From an uncultured Slackia sp. (GTDB taxonomy: Bacteria; Actinomycetota; Coriobacteriia; Coriobacteriales; Eggerthellaceae), in NCBI RefSeq assembly GCF_944321625.1, contig NZ_CALUMA010000029.1:1-64000 (forward strand): DNA of 64,000 bases. The letters run 5' to 3'. Numbering within the stretch: the first letter of the stretch is position 1; each line of letters begins with the position of its first letter. A program made the translations under genes and the position numbers. The notes under the pieces are model-generated. The model ran no database searches. It saw only the letters and a program-made list of their open reading frames with translations, and was not told where the DNA came from. Positions 8,776 through 18,201 of the stretch are shown here, one piece after another.

Positions 8776-10443
8776 ATGGAACTCACGCGACGCAACTTCC
8801 TCGGAGCCGCCGGTGCAGCAGGAGCCGCCATCTTTGCCAGCAGCGCCCTTGCCGGATGCGCACCCACCCAGGTAAGCTCAAACTCTTCATCTGAGGAGAA
8901 TAACGCACATACCTGGGAGACCAAACCCGAACCTGTAGCAGATATCTCTTCCACCGAAAGTACCGACGTTGTGGTCATTGGCGGTGGCATGTCGGGCTTT
9001 TCCGCCGCATGCTCGGCCGCTGAAAAGGGTGCCAAGGTTGTGCTTATCGAAAAGACGGGTGCCGCCCAGTTCCGCGGAATCGACTATGGTGCCGTAGGCG
9101 GCAAAATTCAGCTTGAGGCCGGCATCGATCTTCGCGACCGCAAGAATGACGTACTGCAAGAGGTGCTTCGCTGGGGAAGCCATCGCGGCGACTACCGCGT
9201 GGTTAAAGCGTGGCTCGATAATTCCGCCGAAGCGCTCGATTGGGCTGCCGACATGCTTTCTTCTCATGGCATTCAGGTTGCCCCCATGCCTATTGAGATG
9301 CAAGTTATTCCCGACGCTTGGTACGAGCATTTCGCAACCGATGCGTTCCAGATTGTTCCCACTGACGAGCTCATCGCCGAGGGCGGCGAAGCCGGCTATG
9401 AGCCTCCCTACGCCATTGGATGGGCGAAGGCATTCACCGCATACGCTGAAGAGCTCGGCGTTGACGTGCGCTTCAACTCCGAAGCGCTCCAACTCGTGCA
9501 AGCCGAAGACGGCACCGTGACGGGCGTAGTGTATGAAGGTGAAGAGGGAACCATCCAGGTTGATGCGAAATCGGTCGTTCTCGCCACAGGCGGCTACGGC
9601 GCTGACGAAGAGATGATGGACGCCTTCATTCCCAACCACGCCGAAGACATTCACAACATCACCACCCCCGCACATAACACCGGCGACGGCATTCGCATGG
9701 GTGCGTGGGCAGGCGCCGCCATCGACCCCGCACCCCATTGCCCGATGTATTTTGACGAAGGTGTTGAGGGTCTCGAGCACATGCCGTCCATCCCGCTGAC
9801 GCGCCAGCCCTGGCTCTACCTCAATGACCTGGGCGAACGCTTCTGCAACGAAGACATGCCTTATGCTTACGTGTGCCGCGCCCACAATGCGCAGCCGCGC
9901 CACATGAAATGGGTCATTTGGGATGCCAAGTGGGAAACCGACGGTCCCGCCATGGGCATGATCGTGTGCAAGGACTTCCGTTCGCCGTTGCACGACCCCG
10001 AGCAAATTAAGCAGTTCATCGAAGACGGCAGCATCATGTCGGCAGACACTATTGACGAGTTACTGGGCAAGATGGAAGGCATCGATGTCGAAACCGCTAA
10101 GAAGACCATCGAGCACTACAACGAGCTGTGTGCCGCCGGGGAAGACACTGACTTTGGCAAGCGCAAACAGTGTCTGAGCTCAATCACCGAGCCCCCGTTC
10201 TATGCGGTGCACGCAGGTACTACGCTGCTCGTTACCCTGGGTGGTCTGCAGATCAACGAGAACCAGCAGGTTATTGACGCTAACGCCCACCCGATTCCTG
10301 GTTTGTGGGCTGCGGGCAACTGCTCGGGCAGCTTCTTCTTCGATGACTACCCTATTACGATTTCCGGCGTAAGCCACGGGCGTGCCTGCACGGGCGGCCG
10401 CCGCGCCGGACAATTCGCCGCCGACGCAGCGCTTGGCGCGTAA
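8776..10443 (+). CDS. Tat-exported FAD-dependent reductase (fumarate reductase flavoprotein-like lipoprotein)
   Basis: A 555-aa secreted flavoprotein. It has a Tat motif TRRNFLG at residues 4-10 and a lipobox LAGC with Cys28, predicting a lipid-anchored protein outside the membrane. The FAD dinucleotide fold VVVIGGGMSGFSAACSAAEK starts near residue 64, and the FAD_binding_2/reductase domain closes with GLWAAGNCSGSFFFDDYP and GRRAG. There is no visible FMN or heme domain, so electrons must come from a separate partner. The substrate cannot be read from sequence: fumarate-like enoates, urocanate and plant or drug compounds are all reduced by this family. The start was chosen at the Tat signal (AAGGGAGAATC upstream), not at the much longer open frame. 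A divergent LuxR membrane regulator adjoins it. Confidence 0.9.
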   Translation: MELTRRNFLGAAGAAGAAIFASSALAGCAPTQVSSNSSSEENNAHTWETKPEPVADISSTESTDVVVIGGGMSGFSAACSAAEKGAKVVLIEKTGAAQFRGIDYGAVGGKIQLEAGIDLRDRKNDVLQEVLRWGSHRGDYRVVKAWLDNSAEALDWAADMLSSHGIQVAPMPIEMQVIPDAWYEHFATDAFQIVPTDELIAEGGEAGYEPPYAIGWAKAFTAYAEELGVDVRFNSEALQLVQAEDGTVTGVVYEGEEGTIQVDAKSVVLATGGYGADEEMMDAFIPNHAEDIHNITTPAHNTGDGIRMGAWAGAAIDPAPHCPMYFDEGVEGLEHMPSIPLTRQPWLYLNDLGERFCNEDMPYAYVCRAHNAQPRHMKWVIWDAKWETDGPAMGMIVCKDFRSPLHDPEQIKQFIEDGSIMSADTIDELLGKMEGIDVETAKKTIEHYNELCAAGEDTDFGKRKQCLSSITEPPFYAVHAGTTLLVTLGGLQINENQQVIDANAHPIPGLWAAGNCSGSFFFDDYPITISGVSHGRACTGGRRAGQFAADAALGA

Positions 10444-10513
10444 AGTAGCCGCCGTTCACCAAGACAAGTAATCGACTTAGCGCCGCCTCATTCAAACCGA
10501 AGCACAACCACTC

Positions 10514-10553
10514 GCCCCGCCTGCACCCCCTCCCTTGGCAGGCGGGGCTCTTT
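10514..10553 (+). terminator. Terminator of the flavoprotein gene
   Basis: An 11-bp perfect GC stem (GCCCCGCCTGC / GCAGGCGGGGC) is followed by TCTTT about 70 bp after the stop codon. Confidence 0.85.
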
Positions 10554-10595
10554 ATGCACTCAAATGGGATGCGATAGATGCATAAAAGGGCCAAG

Positions 10596-10726
10596 CCCCC
10601 TGAATATCAGGGTTTTGCCTCCTTCTGCCAGGCAGTCTCAGTTTTGCTATTACAAAACACCAGGTCACAGGTTTGCTGTTATTCACGTACTTTGCTCGCT
10701 CGCGTATAACCCTGATTTTCAGGGGG
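10596..10726. repeat. Paired hairpin repeat, CCCTGA-N3-TCAGGG type
   Basis: Two copies of a self-complementary site (CCCTGAATATCAGGG and CCCTGATTTTCAGGG), each followed by TTTTG, lie 112 bp apart. Taken as one unit the arms match 18 of 19 as inverted repeats. They could be tandem terminators for the plus strand or operator sites for the DegV gene promoter. The rest of 10444-10775 shows nothing else. Confidence 0.6.
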
Positions 10727-10775
10727 TTTTGCGCGAGCAGGGCGACACAGAAGGAAGAAAAAGGCCTCTGCCGCC

Positions 10776-11693
10776 CTAATCCATGCGCTGCACGCCGATG
10801 CCGATGAGGCCCGGGCCGGTGTGTACCACCAGCGCGGGGCTGATTTGCTCGAAATACACCTCGCGCGCATGGGGGAACAGCTCCGCCGCACGATCGTAGA
10901 TGGCGCGCGCCTCCGCCTCAGCGTCGCCGTGCACGATGGCTACGCGATACGCCTGCGAATTGCCCAATGCTTTTTGGGCCATGGCAATCGTCTTCTTGAG
11001 CGACGCTTTGCGTCCATGCGCCTTTGCGCAGGTCACATACGTGCCTTCTTCGTCACATGTGATAACGGGGCGAATGTCGAACGCCGTGCCCAGCGAATGC
11101 GTCACCTTGCCGATGCGCCCGCCCGCATACAGGTAATCCAGCGTGCCCACGCAGAAAAACACCCGCGTCTTGGCCGCCGCCTCGTGTGCGATTTTCATCA
11201 CCTTATCGAAAGGTTCGCCCGCGCACACCGCCTGCGCCGTTGCGATGGCGACGAACCCCGCGCCCAACGCGATGCTGCGCGTGTCCACAACCTCGATATG
11301 CATGGAGCCGCAGCCCGCGGCAACGCTGCGCATCATGTCGAACGTGCCCGAAAGCCCCGAGGAAATGCTGATGACCGCCACATGCGTGTAGCCCTCGCTT
11401 GCAAGCTGGTCGAACAGCGCAGACACCTCGGCGGGCGAAGGAAGCGACGTCTTGGGGATTTCCTCCGAGAAGCGCGCGTAGACCTCGTTGGGCTGGATGT
11501 CCACGCGGTCGCGGAACGACTCGTTGAGATAGTTGATGTGCAGCGGCACCACGCGAATGCCCAGCTTAAGCGCTGTATCGGCGGGAACGTCGGCACACGA
11601 ATCGGTGACCACGGCGATCTTCTGGCCTGCAGCCTCCTGCGACGAATCGCGCTCGAGCACGCCTCGCACTACCTCTCGGATATCGGGAACCAT
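10776..11693 (-). CDS. DegV family fatty-acid-binding protein
   Basis: A 305-aa DegV-family protein. These bind a fatty acid, and in some firmicutes they serve as FakB, presenting it to the kinase FakA. The N-terminal KIAVVTDSCADVP and the central SSGLSGTF and VVDTRSIALGAG motifs are diagnostic. VGTLDYLYAGGRIGK marks the start of the C-terminal domain. No fakA-like partner lies nearby, so use in fatty acid uptake is an inference from the family. GGAGGCG lies upstream of the ATG at 11693. It is divergent from the DUF1836 gene. Confidence 0.9.
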   Translation of the reverse strand: MVPDIREVVRGVLERDSSQEAAGQKIAVVTDSCADVPADTALKLGIRVVPLHINYLNESFRDRVDIQPNEVYARFSEEIPKTSLPSPAEVSALFDQLASEGYTHVAVISISSGLSGTFDMMRSVAAGCGSMHIEVVDTRSIALGAGFVAIATAQAVCAGEPFDKVMKIAHEAAAKTRVFFCVGTLDYLYAGGRIGKVTHSLGTAFDIRPVITCDEEGTYVTCAKAHGRKASLKKTIAMAQKALGNSQAYRVAIVHGDAEAEARAIYDRAAELFPHAREVYFEQISPALVVHTGPGLIGIGVQRMD

Positions 11694-11925
11694 AATCGGC
11701 GCCTCCTTCGTGCCGCATACGCCTGCAGCCGTCTTCGCCTGCGCCTCGTATGCCCACGAGAGCCACCCGTGCCTAGCGAACCTGCGCAGGAATCAATCTG
11801 GTATTGAAAACCAGATTAAGTAATCGTTGTAACCGTGTCAACCAATGTGGAGTTTAGTTGAACGCCCCGCCGCAAGCCGATTCGCCCATAGCACGAAGCG
11901 CCCCGCACCTGGTAGGCTACGAGCC

Positions 11926-12573
11926 ATGCCTAAGAAACATGAACAGATTCCTCCCATGGGAGAGCACGAATTCGTGGAGCTCATCCGCACGCTGCACCTG
12001 CCGCGCTACGCCGAGCTTCCGCCGATCGATCTCTACATGGACCAGCTCCTCACCTACGTTGAAGAGCACCTGCGTCCGTTGGTCTCGGCCGACGAGAAGC
12101 TGCTCACGTCCTCCATGGTGAACAACTACGTTAAGCAGCACGTGATTCCCACGCCGCAGCGCAAGCGCTACACGCGCGACCACATCGCCTACTTGATTGC
12201 GATTTGCCTGCTCAAGCGCACGTTTTCCATCAGCGACATCAAGCGGCTTCTGGAAGCGCAGGCCGCCACGCACGACGCCAACCGCGCCTACGACTTCTTT
12301 TGCACCACCATCGAGGAAAGCCTGCGCGTGCTGTTCTGCGGCACCGTGAAATCCGACAGCCTGGGAAGCTGGGCGCTCGAGCGCAGCGAAGGGTTCGCGT
12401 TCGCGCTCAAGGTGGCCGACGCCGCCAACCTCACGCCCGAACGACGCATGGCCATCTCGGCCGCCACCTGCGCCGCCAATAAGATTTACGTAGAAAAGTG
12501 TTTCGAGCTGAGCATCCTTGGGGGCGCCTTTGCCCAGCCGAGCGACGAAGGAAACGGCGGAGACGATGACTAG
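11926..12573 (+). CDS. DUF1836 domain protein (putative HTH regulator)
   Basis: A 215-aa protein carrying DUF1836: LPRYAELPPIDLYMDQLLTY near the N-terminus, then a segment (SSMVNNYVKQHVIPTPQRKR..T..H) that resembles a MerR-type winged helix. The family is widespread and probably DNA-binding, with no assigned targets. The start at 11926 was preferred to an in-frame ATG 81 bases earlier because the domain begins soon after and the extra residues look like non-coding translation; the ribosome binding site is weak for both. Its stop overlaps the start of the next gene, implying translational coupling. Confidence 0.75.
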   Translation: MPKKHEQIPPMGEHEFVELIRTLHLPRYAELPPIDLYMDQLLTYVEEHLRPLVSADEKLLTSSMVNNYVKQHVIPTPQRKRYTRDHIAYLIAICLLKRTFSISDIKRLLEAQAATHDANRAYDFFCTTIEESLRVLFCGTVKSDSLGSWALERSEGFAFALKVADAANLTPERRMAISAATCAANKIYVEKCFELSILGGAFAQPSDEGNGGDDD

Positions 12574-13165
12574 CATGCTTCAGGACGAAAAAGACGCGCT
12601 GCCAAACGACGGCATTCCTTCGAACGATGCAACGGATGGCGCAGTGGCATTGAACGATGAGGCATCGCAGAAGAATGAAATGTCGCAGGGCAACGACACG
12701 TCCCGCCCTGCCTCCGACGCCGAAATTGCCCGCAAGACCGATGAACTGACCGCGCGCGCATACGAGCGCAGCCGCGAACGTATTATGGCACGCTTCGAGG
12801 ACAAAGAAGTCGCCCGCGATATTGTCACGCTGGCAGGCATGACCGAAATCTATTGCGCCGACCACCATGATGACTCTCTGCGCACCCCTTATGAAAGCGA
12901 GGCTGTTCGCGCCGGCGTGTACCCCGCGCACAAGATTCCCCGCCTATGCCCCGAATGCGCCGCTCATACCCGCTACGGCGAGGTGCGACGCGCGCTCTGC
13001 CGTCGCGAGCCGCGCCCTAGCTGCAAAACCTGCTCCAACCACTGCTATGCACCAGCTGAGCAGGCGTTCCAGCGCAAGGCGATGGCCTACGCCGGACCAC
13101 GCGCAATGTTCCGCGGACACGCAATCGAGGCAATTCGCCACCTGATTCAGACGCGTTTGAGCTAA
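12566..13165 (+). CDS. YgbA-type nitrous-oxide-stimulated promoter family protein
   Basis: A 199-aa protein whose C-terminal ~110 residues match the YgbA_NO family: a Cys/His cluster ICADHH-like, then LCPECA, C-x-x-x-x-x-x-CKTC-x3-HCYAP and the closing YAGPRAMFRG...IRHLI. In E. coli ygbA is induced by nitric oxide through NsrR; its role is little known, and the Cys set suggests metal or Fe-S binding. The N-terminal ~80 residues are acidic and variable. The start codon lies 8 bases inside the upstream DUF1836 gene with GGAG before it, so the two are likely co-translated. This hints that the DUF1836 protein may sense or regulate the same stress. Confidence 0.8.
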   Translation: MTSMLQDEKDALPNDGIPSNDATDGAVALNDEASQKNEMSQGNDTSRPASDAEIARKTDELTARAYERSRERIMARFEDKEVARDIVTLAGMTEIYCADHHDDSLRTPYESEAVRAGVYPAHKIPRLCPECAAHTRYGEVRRALCRREPRPSCKTCSNHCYAPAEQAFQRKAMAYAGPRAMFRGHAIEAIRHLIQTRLS

Positions 13166-13192
13166 ACCGGGCAAAGGCTCGACCTAGAGCGA

Positions 13193-13987
13193 CTATCCCA
13201 GCGCCACATCCAGGATCATCATTAGGAGGAAGCCCGCCATCACGCCGGCGGTGCCCCAGTTGCTGTGGTCACCCAGGTGCGCCTCGGGGATGAGCTCCTC
13301 GACCACCACGAACATCATGGCTCCGGCGGAAAACGCCAGCATCCACGGCATATACGGCGTGATGAACCCGATGCCCAGCACCACCAGGCACCCAAACACC
13401 GGCTCAGCCAGACCCGACAGGCTGCCCATGGCGAACGCCTTCGCGCGGCTCATGCCCTCCTGCGCAAGCGGCAGCGAGACCGCCGCGCCTTCGGGGATGT
13501 TCTGAATGCCAATACCCAGCGCGAGCGCCGTGGCCATGCCCAGAAGCACCGGGTCGCCGCCCTGCTGAGCGGCCATGCCAAACAGCAGACCCACGCTCAT
13601 GCCTTCGGGGATGTTGTGCAGCGTGACCGCCGTGAACAGGAGAGTCGAGCGGCCCCACCGCGACGGCAGGCCCTCGGCGTGGCTCTTGCCGATGTTCAGG
13701 TGCGGCAGAAGCGCGTGCAGCACGAACAGGAACGCTGCGCCCAGCACGAAGCCGCCCGCCGCAGGAATCCATCCTATCTGGCCCATCTCCTCCGCGCGCT
13801 CGATGGCGGGAATGAGCAGGCTCCATACGCTCGCGGCTATCATGACGCCTGCGGCGAATCCCAAAAACAGCGTCTGCGCGATACCGCCCTTTTTGCCGCG
13901 AATCAAAAACACCGCGGCGGCACCCACCGTGGTGCACAAGAACGTAAACCCGGTGCCAGCGGCGGCACCCAGAAATGCATCAAGCAT
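13193..13987 (-). CDS. ZIP family divalent metal transporter
   Basis: A 264-aa inner membrane protein with eight predicted TM helices. The two diagnostic metal-binding helices are present: HNIPEGMSVGLLFG (TM4) and NIPEGAAVSLPLA (TM5), with HALLPHLN in the variable region. The family imports Zn(II), Fe(II) or Mn(II). The start at 13987 has AGGAGAT upstream and the protein begins directly with TM1. It converges with the YgbA-type gene. Confidence 0.92.
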   Translation of the reverse strand: MLDAFLGAAAGTGFTFLCTTVGAAAVFLIRGKKGGIAQTLFLGFAAGVMIAASVWSLLIPAIERAEEMGQIGWIPAAGGFVLGAAFLFVLHALLPHLNIGKSHAEGLPSRWGRSTLLFTAVTLHNIPEGMSVGLLFGMAAQQGGDPVLLGMATALALGIGIQNIPEGAAVSLPLAQEGMSRAKAFAMGSLSGLAEPVFGCLVVLGIGFITPYMPWMLAFSAGAMMFVVVEELIPEAHLGDHSNWGTAGVMAGFLLMMILDVALG

Positions 13988-14374
13988 ACAATCTCCTATT
14001 CTCGGGCCACTTCCCGAGCCGCTATCGCCCAAATGCCTCCGAGGCACTTGCCCGAAAGCACTCGCGCACGGTTCGTTTTGGCCCTCTCAGCGCGCACCTT
14101 CCGGCTCTGCCTCCTCGGAGCGAGCGGCAAACCGCAAGGCGAACGCACAACATTCCGCGCCCATCATCCCCTATTTTTTCTTTTTTTAACACACGCCGTC
14201 GAAATCATTGCAAAATTCGCCATAGAACAACGTCGCACGCGTTAGACTTGCAGTATGAACTGTTTTCGCCCGCGCATGCCAAAGCGCCCGAGCAGTTTCC
14301 GCCAACTCGGCAGCGTTCATGAGCGCCCCTTCGCCAAAACGCCGCCGCGCTGCCCCAAGTGAAACGAGGATGCC
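13988..14374. other. Intergenic region before the aminotransferase
   Basis: Two divergent promoters are expected here. A plausible -10 (TAGACT) lies near 14243. No ORF with a ribosome binding site was seen. Confidence 0.4.
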
Positions 14375-15571
14375 ATGATCAACCAGCGCATGTATGAACT
14401 AGGAAGCGAGCCTTCCGCCATCCGCGAGCTGTTCGCCTACGGCATGGCGCGCAAGGCTGAGATCGGCGACGAGAACGTGTTCGACTTCAGCCTGGGCAAT
14501 CCCAGCATCCCCGCACCCGCCGCGGTGCACGACGCCATCATCGACCTGATGAAGCTGCCGCCCGAGCAGGTGCACGCCTACACGCCCGCCCAGGGGTCCG
14601 CGGGCGTGCGCACCGCTATCGCCGAGTCGCTCAACCGCCGCTTTGACACCACCTACTCAGCGGACGACCTGTATATGACCGTGGGAGCGGCGGCATCGCT
14701 TTCCATCACCATCAACGCGGTGGCCAACCCCGGCGACGAGTTCATCGTGGTGGCGCCGTACTTCCCCGAATACAAGGTGTGGATCGAGTCCGCCGGCTGC
14801 ACCTGCGTGGAGGTGCTTGCCCGCCTGGACGATTTCCAGCTGAACATCGAGGCCATCGAGGGCGCCATCACGCCGCGCACCAAGGGCGTGATCGTGAACT
14901 CGCCCAACAACCCCACCGGCGCGGTGTACCCCGCGTGCGACCTGACCGAGCTCGCCAGCGCGCTGCGCCGCAAGCAAGACGAGCTGGGAACCACCATCTA
15001 TCTGATCGCCGACGAGCCGTATCGTGAGATTGTGTACGGCGGCCCCGGCGTGCCGTGGGTGCCGTCGCTCTACGAGAACACGTTCGTGTGCTACTCGTAC
15101 TCCAAGTCGCTTAGCCTGCCGGGTGAGCGCATCGGGTACATCCTGGTGCCGCCCGCGATGAAGGACGCACGCAAGGTGTACGCCGCCGTGTGCGGTGCCG
15201 GCCGCGCGCTGGGGTTCGTATGCGCGCCGGCGCTGTTCCAGAGCGTAATCGAGCGCTGCGTAGACGCGCCATGTGACGTGGAAGCATACCGTGCCAACCG
15301 CGAGGCACTGTACGAGGGCCTTACCGAGCTGGGCTATGAATGCGTGACGCCGCAGGGCGCGTTCTACTTGTGGGTGCGCGCGCTGGAGCCCGATGCGCAG
15401 GCGTTTTCCGAGGCCGCGAAGGCGCATGAGCTGTTGCTGGTGCCTTCCGACAGCTTCGGCGTGGGCGGATGGGTGCGCATCGGCTACTGCGTGAGCCACG
15501 AGACCATCGTGAATTCGCTGTCCGCGTTCGCCGAGCTTATGCGCGAGTATCAGCAGAAACTCAAGGGATAA
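14375..15571 (+). CDS. Pyridoxal-phosphate-dependent class I/II aminotransferase
   Basis: A 398-aa fold-type I aminotransferase of the aspartate/aromatic group. Visible residues include FDFSLGNPSIPAP, NSPNNPTGAVYP, the PLP-contacting ADEPYREIVYGG and the Schiff-base lysine in YSYSKSLSLPGERIGY (about residue 246). Substrate cannot be fixed. An N-acetyl-LL-DAP aminotransferase role would fill a gap in the acetylase lysine route encoded at 40.7-47.4 kb, but that is only a suggestion as the gene is 25 kb away. Upstream sequence AAACGAGGATGCC gives the ribosome binding site. Confidence 0.88.
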   Translation: MINQRMYELGSEPSAIRELFAYGMARKAEIGDENVFDFSLGNPSIPAPAAVHDAIIDLMKLPPEQVHAYTPAQGSAGVRTAIAESLNRRFDTTYSADDLYMTVGAAASLSITINAVANPGDEFIVVAPYFPEYKVWIESAGCTCVEVLARLDDFQLNIEAIEGAITPRTKGVIVNSPNNPTGAVYPACDLTELASALRRKQDELGTTIYLIADEPYREIVYGGPGVPWVPSLYENTFVCYSYSKSLSLPGERIGYILVPPAMKDARKVYAAVCGAGRALGFVCAPALFQSVIERCVDAPCDVEAYRANREALYEGLTELGYECVTPQGAFYLWVRALEPDAQAFSEAAKAHELLLVPSDSFGVGGWVRIGYCVSHETIVNSLSAFAELMREYQQKLKG

Positions 15572-15882
15572 TTCGCGCCGGCCCCGCATGGAGTCCCGCA
15601 TTAGACCCTACGCGAGATTCCGCGTTACAAGGTAGATTGGCCGAACCCCAAAGAACGTATGAACTGCCTCCCATTTCTTGGATAAGAAAAAGTCCGAGAG
15701 ATGGGAGGCTTTCTCTTGCCAATCGACATGCGGCGCACACACGACCGCCCGATCAGGAAGCGCGCCGCCCCATGATATTGCCGTCCCATGGTTGCACGGC
15801 GCAGCATTCGCCGCCGCCATCTTGCCTCGTGTGCAACGCAGGAACGTAGTACAATTCTCCCAATATTCAGGGAAAGGGAGCC
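15572..15882. other. Intergenic region with a terminator-like hairpin
   Basis: A hairpin with 9-bp arms (GCCTCCCAT / ATGGGAGGC) at 15666-15709 followed by TTTCT probably ends the aminotransferase transcript. The remainder should hold the promoter of the LuxR gene; nothing else was seen. Confidence 0.5.
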
Positions 15883-17640
15883 ATGCAATTTACCACTGCG
15901 AATCAGGCTGATTTACGCGATTTTTCGGCAGGACCCACGCTGCTCGATGCGGCGAAGGCGCCCTATCGCCTAGGCTGGGCGTTCTTGCTCGCCTGGGTGT
16001 TTTGCGTGTTCTACCTGCAGCTTTTCGGCGTGCCGTCGGGCGATGCGCTCATTGCGGCAGACGCAGTGCCCGGGACCTTGGCCCTGTTCTTTGATGCGTT
16101 TCCCGTTTTCGTGTCCATCGCCACGCTGGCTGCCGTGATTGCCGCGGAGCGCAGGCTTGGCCCTCCATCGGCGCACCCGCGCATCGAACTCGCAATGGCA
16201 GTCATCGCCTCCGTCGGCACACCTCTGCTGCTTGTTTCGGCGGGCGACGTCGCGTTGACGACCGTTTTGTTTGCCGCGGCGTCCCTTTTGACCGGCATCG
16301 GCAGCGGCGTCATGTGGGTGTCGTGGGGCGAGCATTACGCACGCATTCCGCAGGAAGACGTGGAGCTCTTCGGTCCCGTTTCCGCCGTGCTGGGCGCGCT
16401 CATTACGCTGGGCGTTTCTGCCATGAGCGGCTGGGTTGTCGTGGCGGTTGTCGCATCGTTCCCCCTGCTGTCGGGGCTTTGCCTTTTCATCGCACGCAAA
16501 GAGGACGAGGCCAATGGCGCGCCGGCACCTGCCGCGGGTGGCAAGGCGGCACACGTCGCCGTGCTGCCGACCGATAACTTCGCAAGCAGCGCCGAAGCAA
16601 TCCAGAGCACTACCGCCCATACCGACGCTTCCCCGGACAACGCGTCGCATGAAGACGCTTCCCCGTTTTCTGCCCTTGCCATTCCCGCCACGATGGGGCG
16701 CACCATTGTGGGAATCATGGTGGCGTGTCTTTTTGTTTGCGTTGCCGGAGCGCTCGTGGAGGGACGAAACTCTTTCGACAGCTTGGGCATTCAAATTGCG
16801 CTGCTTGTGTCCACCCTATTTACGCTTGCCATCGCGTTCATTTCGGTCGTGGGGCCAAGGCGCATTTCTATTTCGTTCTTTTATCGCTGGATGTGCCCGG
16901 CACTCGTGCTGGGATTTGCCGCCATCATTCTTTTTGGAGACACGCTGGGCAGTTATCTCGCATTTACTATGTCGGTAGCGGCGCGCTTTGCGTTCTGCCT
17001 GATCACGCAGATGTATTTTGCGCGCGTCACTTCGGAGAACAAGATGACCGCCGTTCAGGCGTATGGCTGGGGCTGGATTTCGGTCCACCTGGGCGACTTT
17101 CTGGGAGTGCTCGCCACCGCAGCGTTTGCCGAAGCAATTGCCGACAGTATGATTACACTCGACCAGGTTGCCGCCGCGTCCATGGCGGCGTTGGTGGTGG
17201 CAACGATGTTCGTTATCGACGACAAACGAAGCTTTGCCTCGCCCGCCGACAATTTGGTCGCCAAGGATGCTTCGACCGCCAACGATTCCGCGGATATTCA
17301 GGCAAGTGGCACGACCGCAGCACCTAAGCCCACTAACTCCGCCAAAACCGCCGAAGACGAAAGTGCAATGGACGCCGATCCGTCTACGCTCTCAACGGAT
17401 GACCGTATAGCTTCGATTGCCCAAGAATATGGGCTCACGCGTCGCGAGTCAGAAGTGTTTGCGCTGCTCGCACGCGGGCGCTCCGTACCGTACGTGCGCG
17501 ATGCGCTGGTCATCTCGCGCGAGACCGCAGCCACCCATGCCAAACACATCTACGCCAAACTGGGCGTTCACAGCCGCCAAGAACTCATCGACCTCGTAGC
17601 CGACTATCGCCCCAGCCCAGCAGAGAAGCATGATGCCTAA
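15883..17640 (+). CDS. Membrane-spanning LuxR-family regulator
   Basis: A 585-aa protein with about 12 TM segments split by a polar Ala/Ser/Asp-rich loop at about 205-260, then a second polar linker at about 450-505 and a C-terminal LuxR HTH (LTRRESEVFALLARGRSVPY, then ETAATHAKHIYAKL). It has the same build as the proteins at 7065 and 36837. AAAGGGAGCC precedes the ATG. The nearest flavoprotein gene is the broken one at 18202-19905, which converges on it; the regulator may have lost its target. Confidence 0.85.
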   Translation: MQFTTANQADLRDFSAGPTLLDAAKAPYRLGWAFLLAWVFCVFYLQLFGVPSGDALIAADAVPGTLALFFDAFPVFVSIATLAAVIAAERRLGPPSAHPRIELAMAVIASVGTPLLLVSAGDVALTTVLFAAASLLTGIGSGVMWVSWGEHYARIPQEDVELFGPVSAVLGALITLGVSAMSGWVVVAVVASFPLLSGLCLFIARKEDEANGAPAPAAGGKAAHVAVLPTDNFASSAEAIQSTTAHTDASPDNASHEDASPFSALAIPATMGRTIVGIMVACLFVCVAGALVEGRNSFDSLGIQIALLVSTLFTLAIAFISVVGPRRISISFFYRWMCPALVLGFAAIILFGDTLGSYLAFTMSVAARFAFCLITQMYFARVTSENKMTAVQAYGWGWISVHLGDFLGVLATAAFAEAIADSMITLDQVAAASMAALVVATMFVIDDKRSFASPADNLVAKDASTANDSADIQASGTTAAPKPTNSAKTAEDESAMDADPSTLSTDDRIASIAQEYGLTRRESEVFALLARGRSVPYVRDALVISRETAATHAKHIYAKLGVHSRQELIDLVADYRPSPAEKHDA

Positions 17641-17797
17641 GGAAAAGCACCAGCAATAGCATCAAAGGACCCGACGCCCCACATCAGGTGCATCCTAATC
17701 CATCAGGATATTGATATTCATATACAAGCATGTTATATATTTAATATGCGAATTAATGCATTAATAGCAAACGTGCTACTAGACACCCAAAAATACG

Positions 17798-17948
17798 GGA
17801 CAAAAAATCGAGAATGTTTGTGCCAAGGGTATCGAAACAAGGCACTATCTTGGTTGCAAAAAATTGCGACCTGAGAAAACGCAATCCATGAGACTCGGGC
17901 GACGCCGAAATAAAAGCTGCATACGCAAAGATTCTCGATTTTCTGTCC
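17798..17948. repeat. Palindromic intergenic element, family A copy 2
   Basis: Inverted arms at 17798-17822 and 17924-17948 match 22 of 25 and share the core AAAATCGAGAAT with copy 1 at 2211-2363, in the same orientation. Interior similarity continues (TCGAAACAAGG after the left arm), so the two are true relatives of equal size, not chance hairpins. Confidence 0.8.
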
Positions 17949-18130
17949 AAATTTCGGACGCATCATGTATTGCACCATATATCAAACCTATTTTGCCCTG
18001 AAAATGCCCCTGCCGCCCGCCAAGGAGGCCGGGCACGACCCGCTCGCGGGGCGCACAGGACGCCTCCGGGGATGACGACGGACTGGCAGCCGGAGTTCTC
18101 GCGCAACCTGCATCCCAGCCTAGTGTCATA

Positions 18131-18161
18131 CAAAAGGAAAGAGCCCCGCAGGGCCCTTTCC
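18131..18161 (-). terminator. Terminator of the disrupted flavoprotein gene
   Basis: Minus-strand stem GGAAAGGGCCC / GGGCTCTTTCC with a 4-base loop followed by TTTTG. Confidence 0.85.
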
Positions 18162-18201
18162 TTGGGAGGGTGACATTGAGTTGCCTGGTAAGGAAGATGC
18201 G

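Larger units (their letters stand above)
17641..18201. other. Intergenic region with palindromic element and terminator
   Basis: Between two convergent genes. It contains family A copy 2 (17798-17948) and the terminator at 18131-18161. The stretch 17690-17770 is unusually AT-rich. No gene was seen. Confidence 0.5.
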
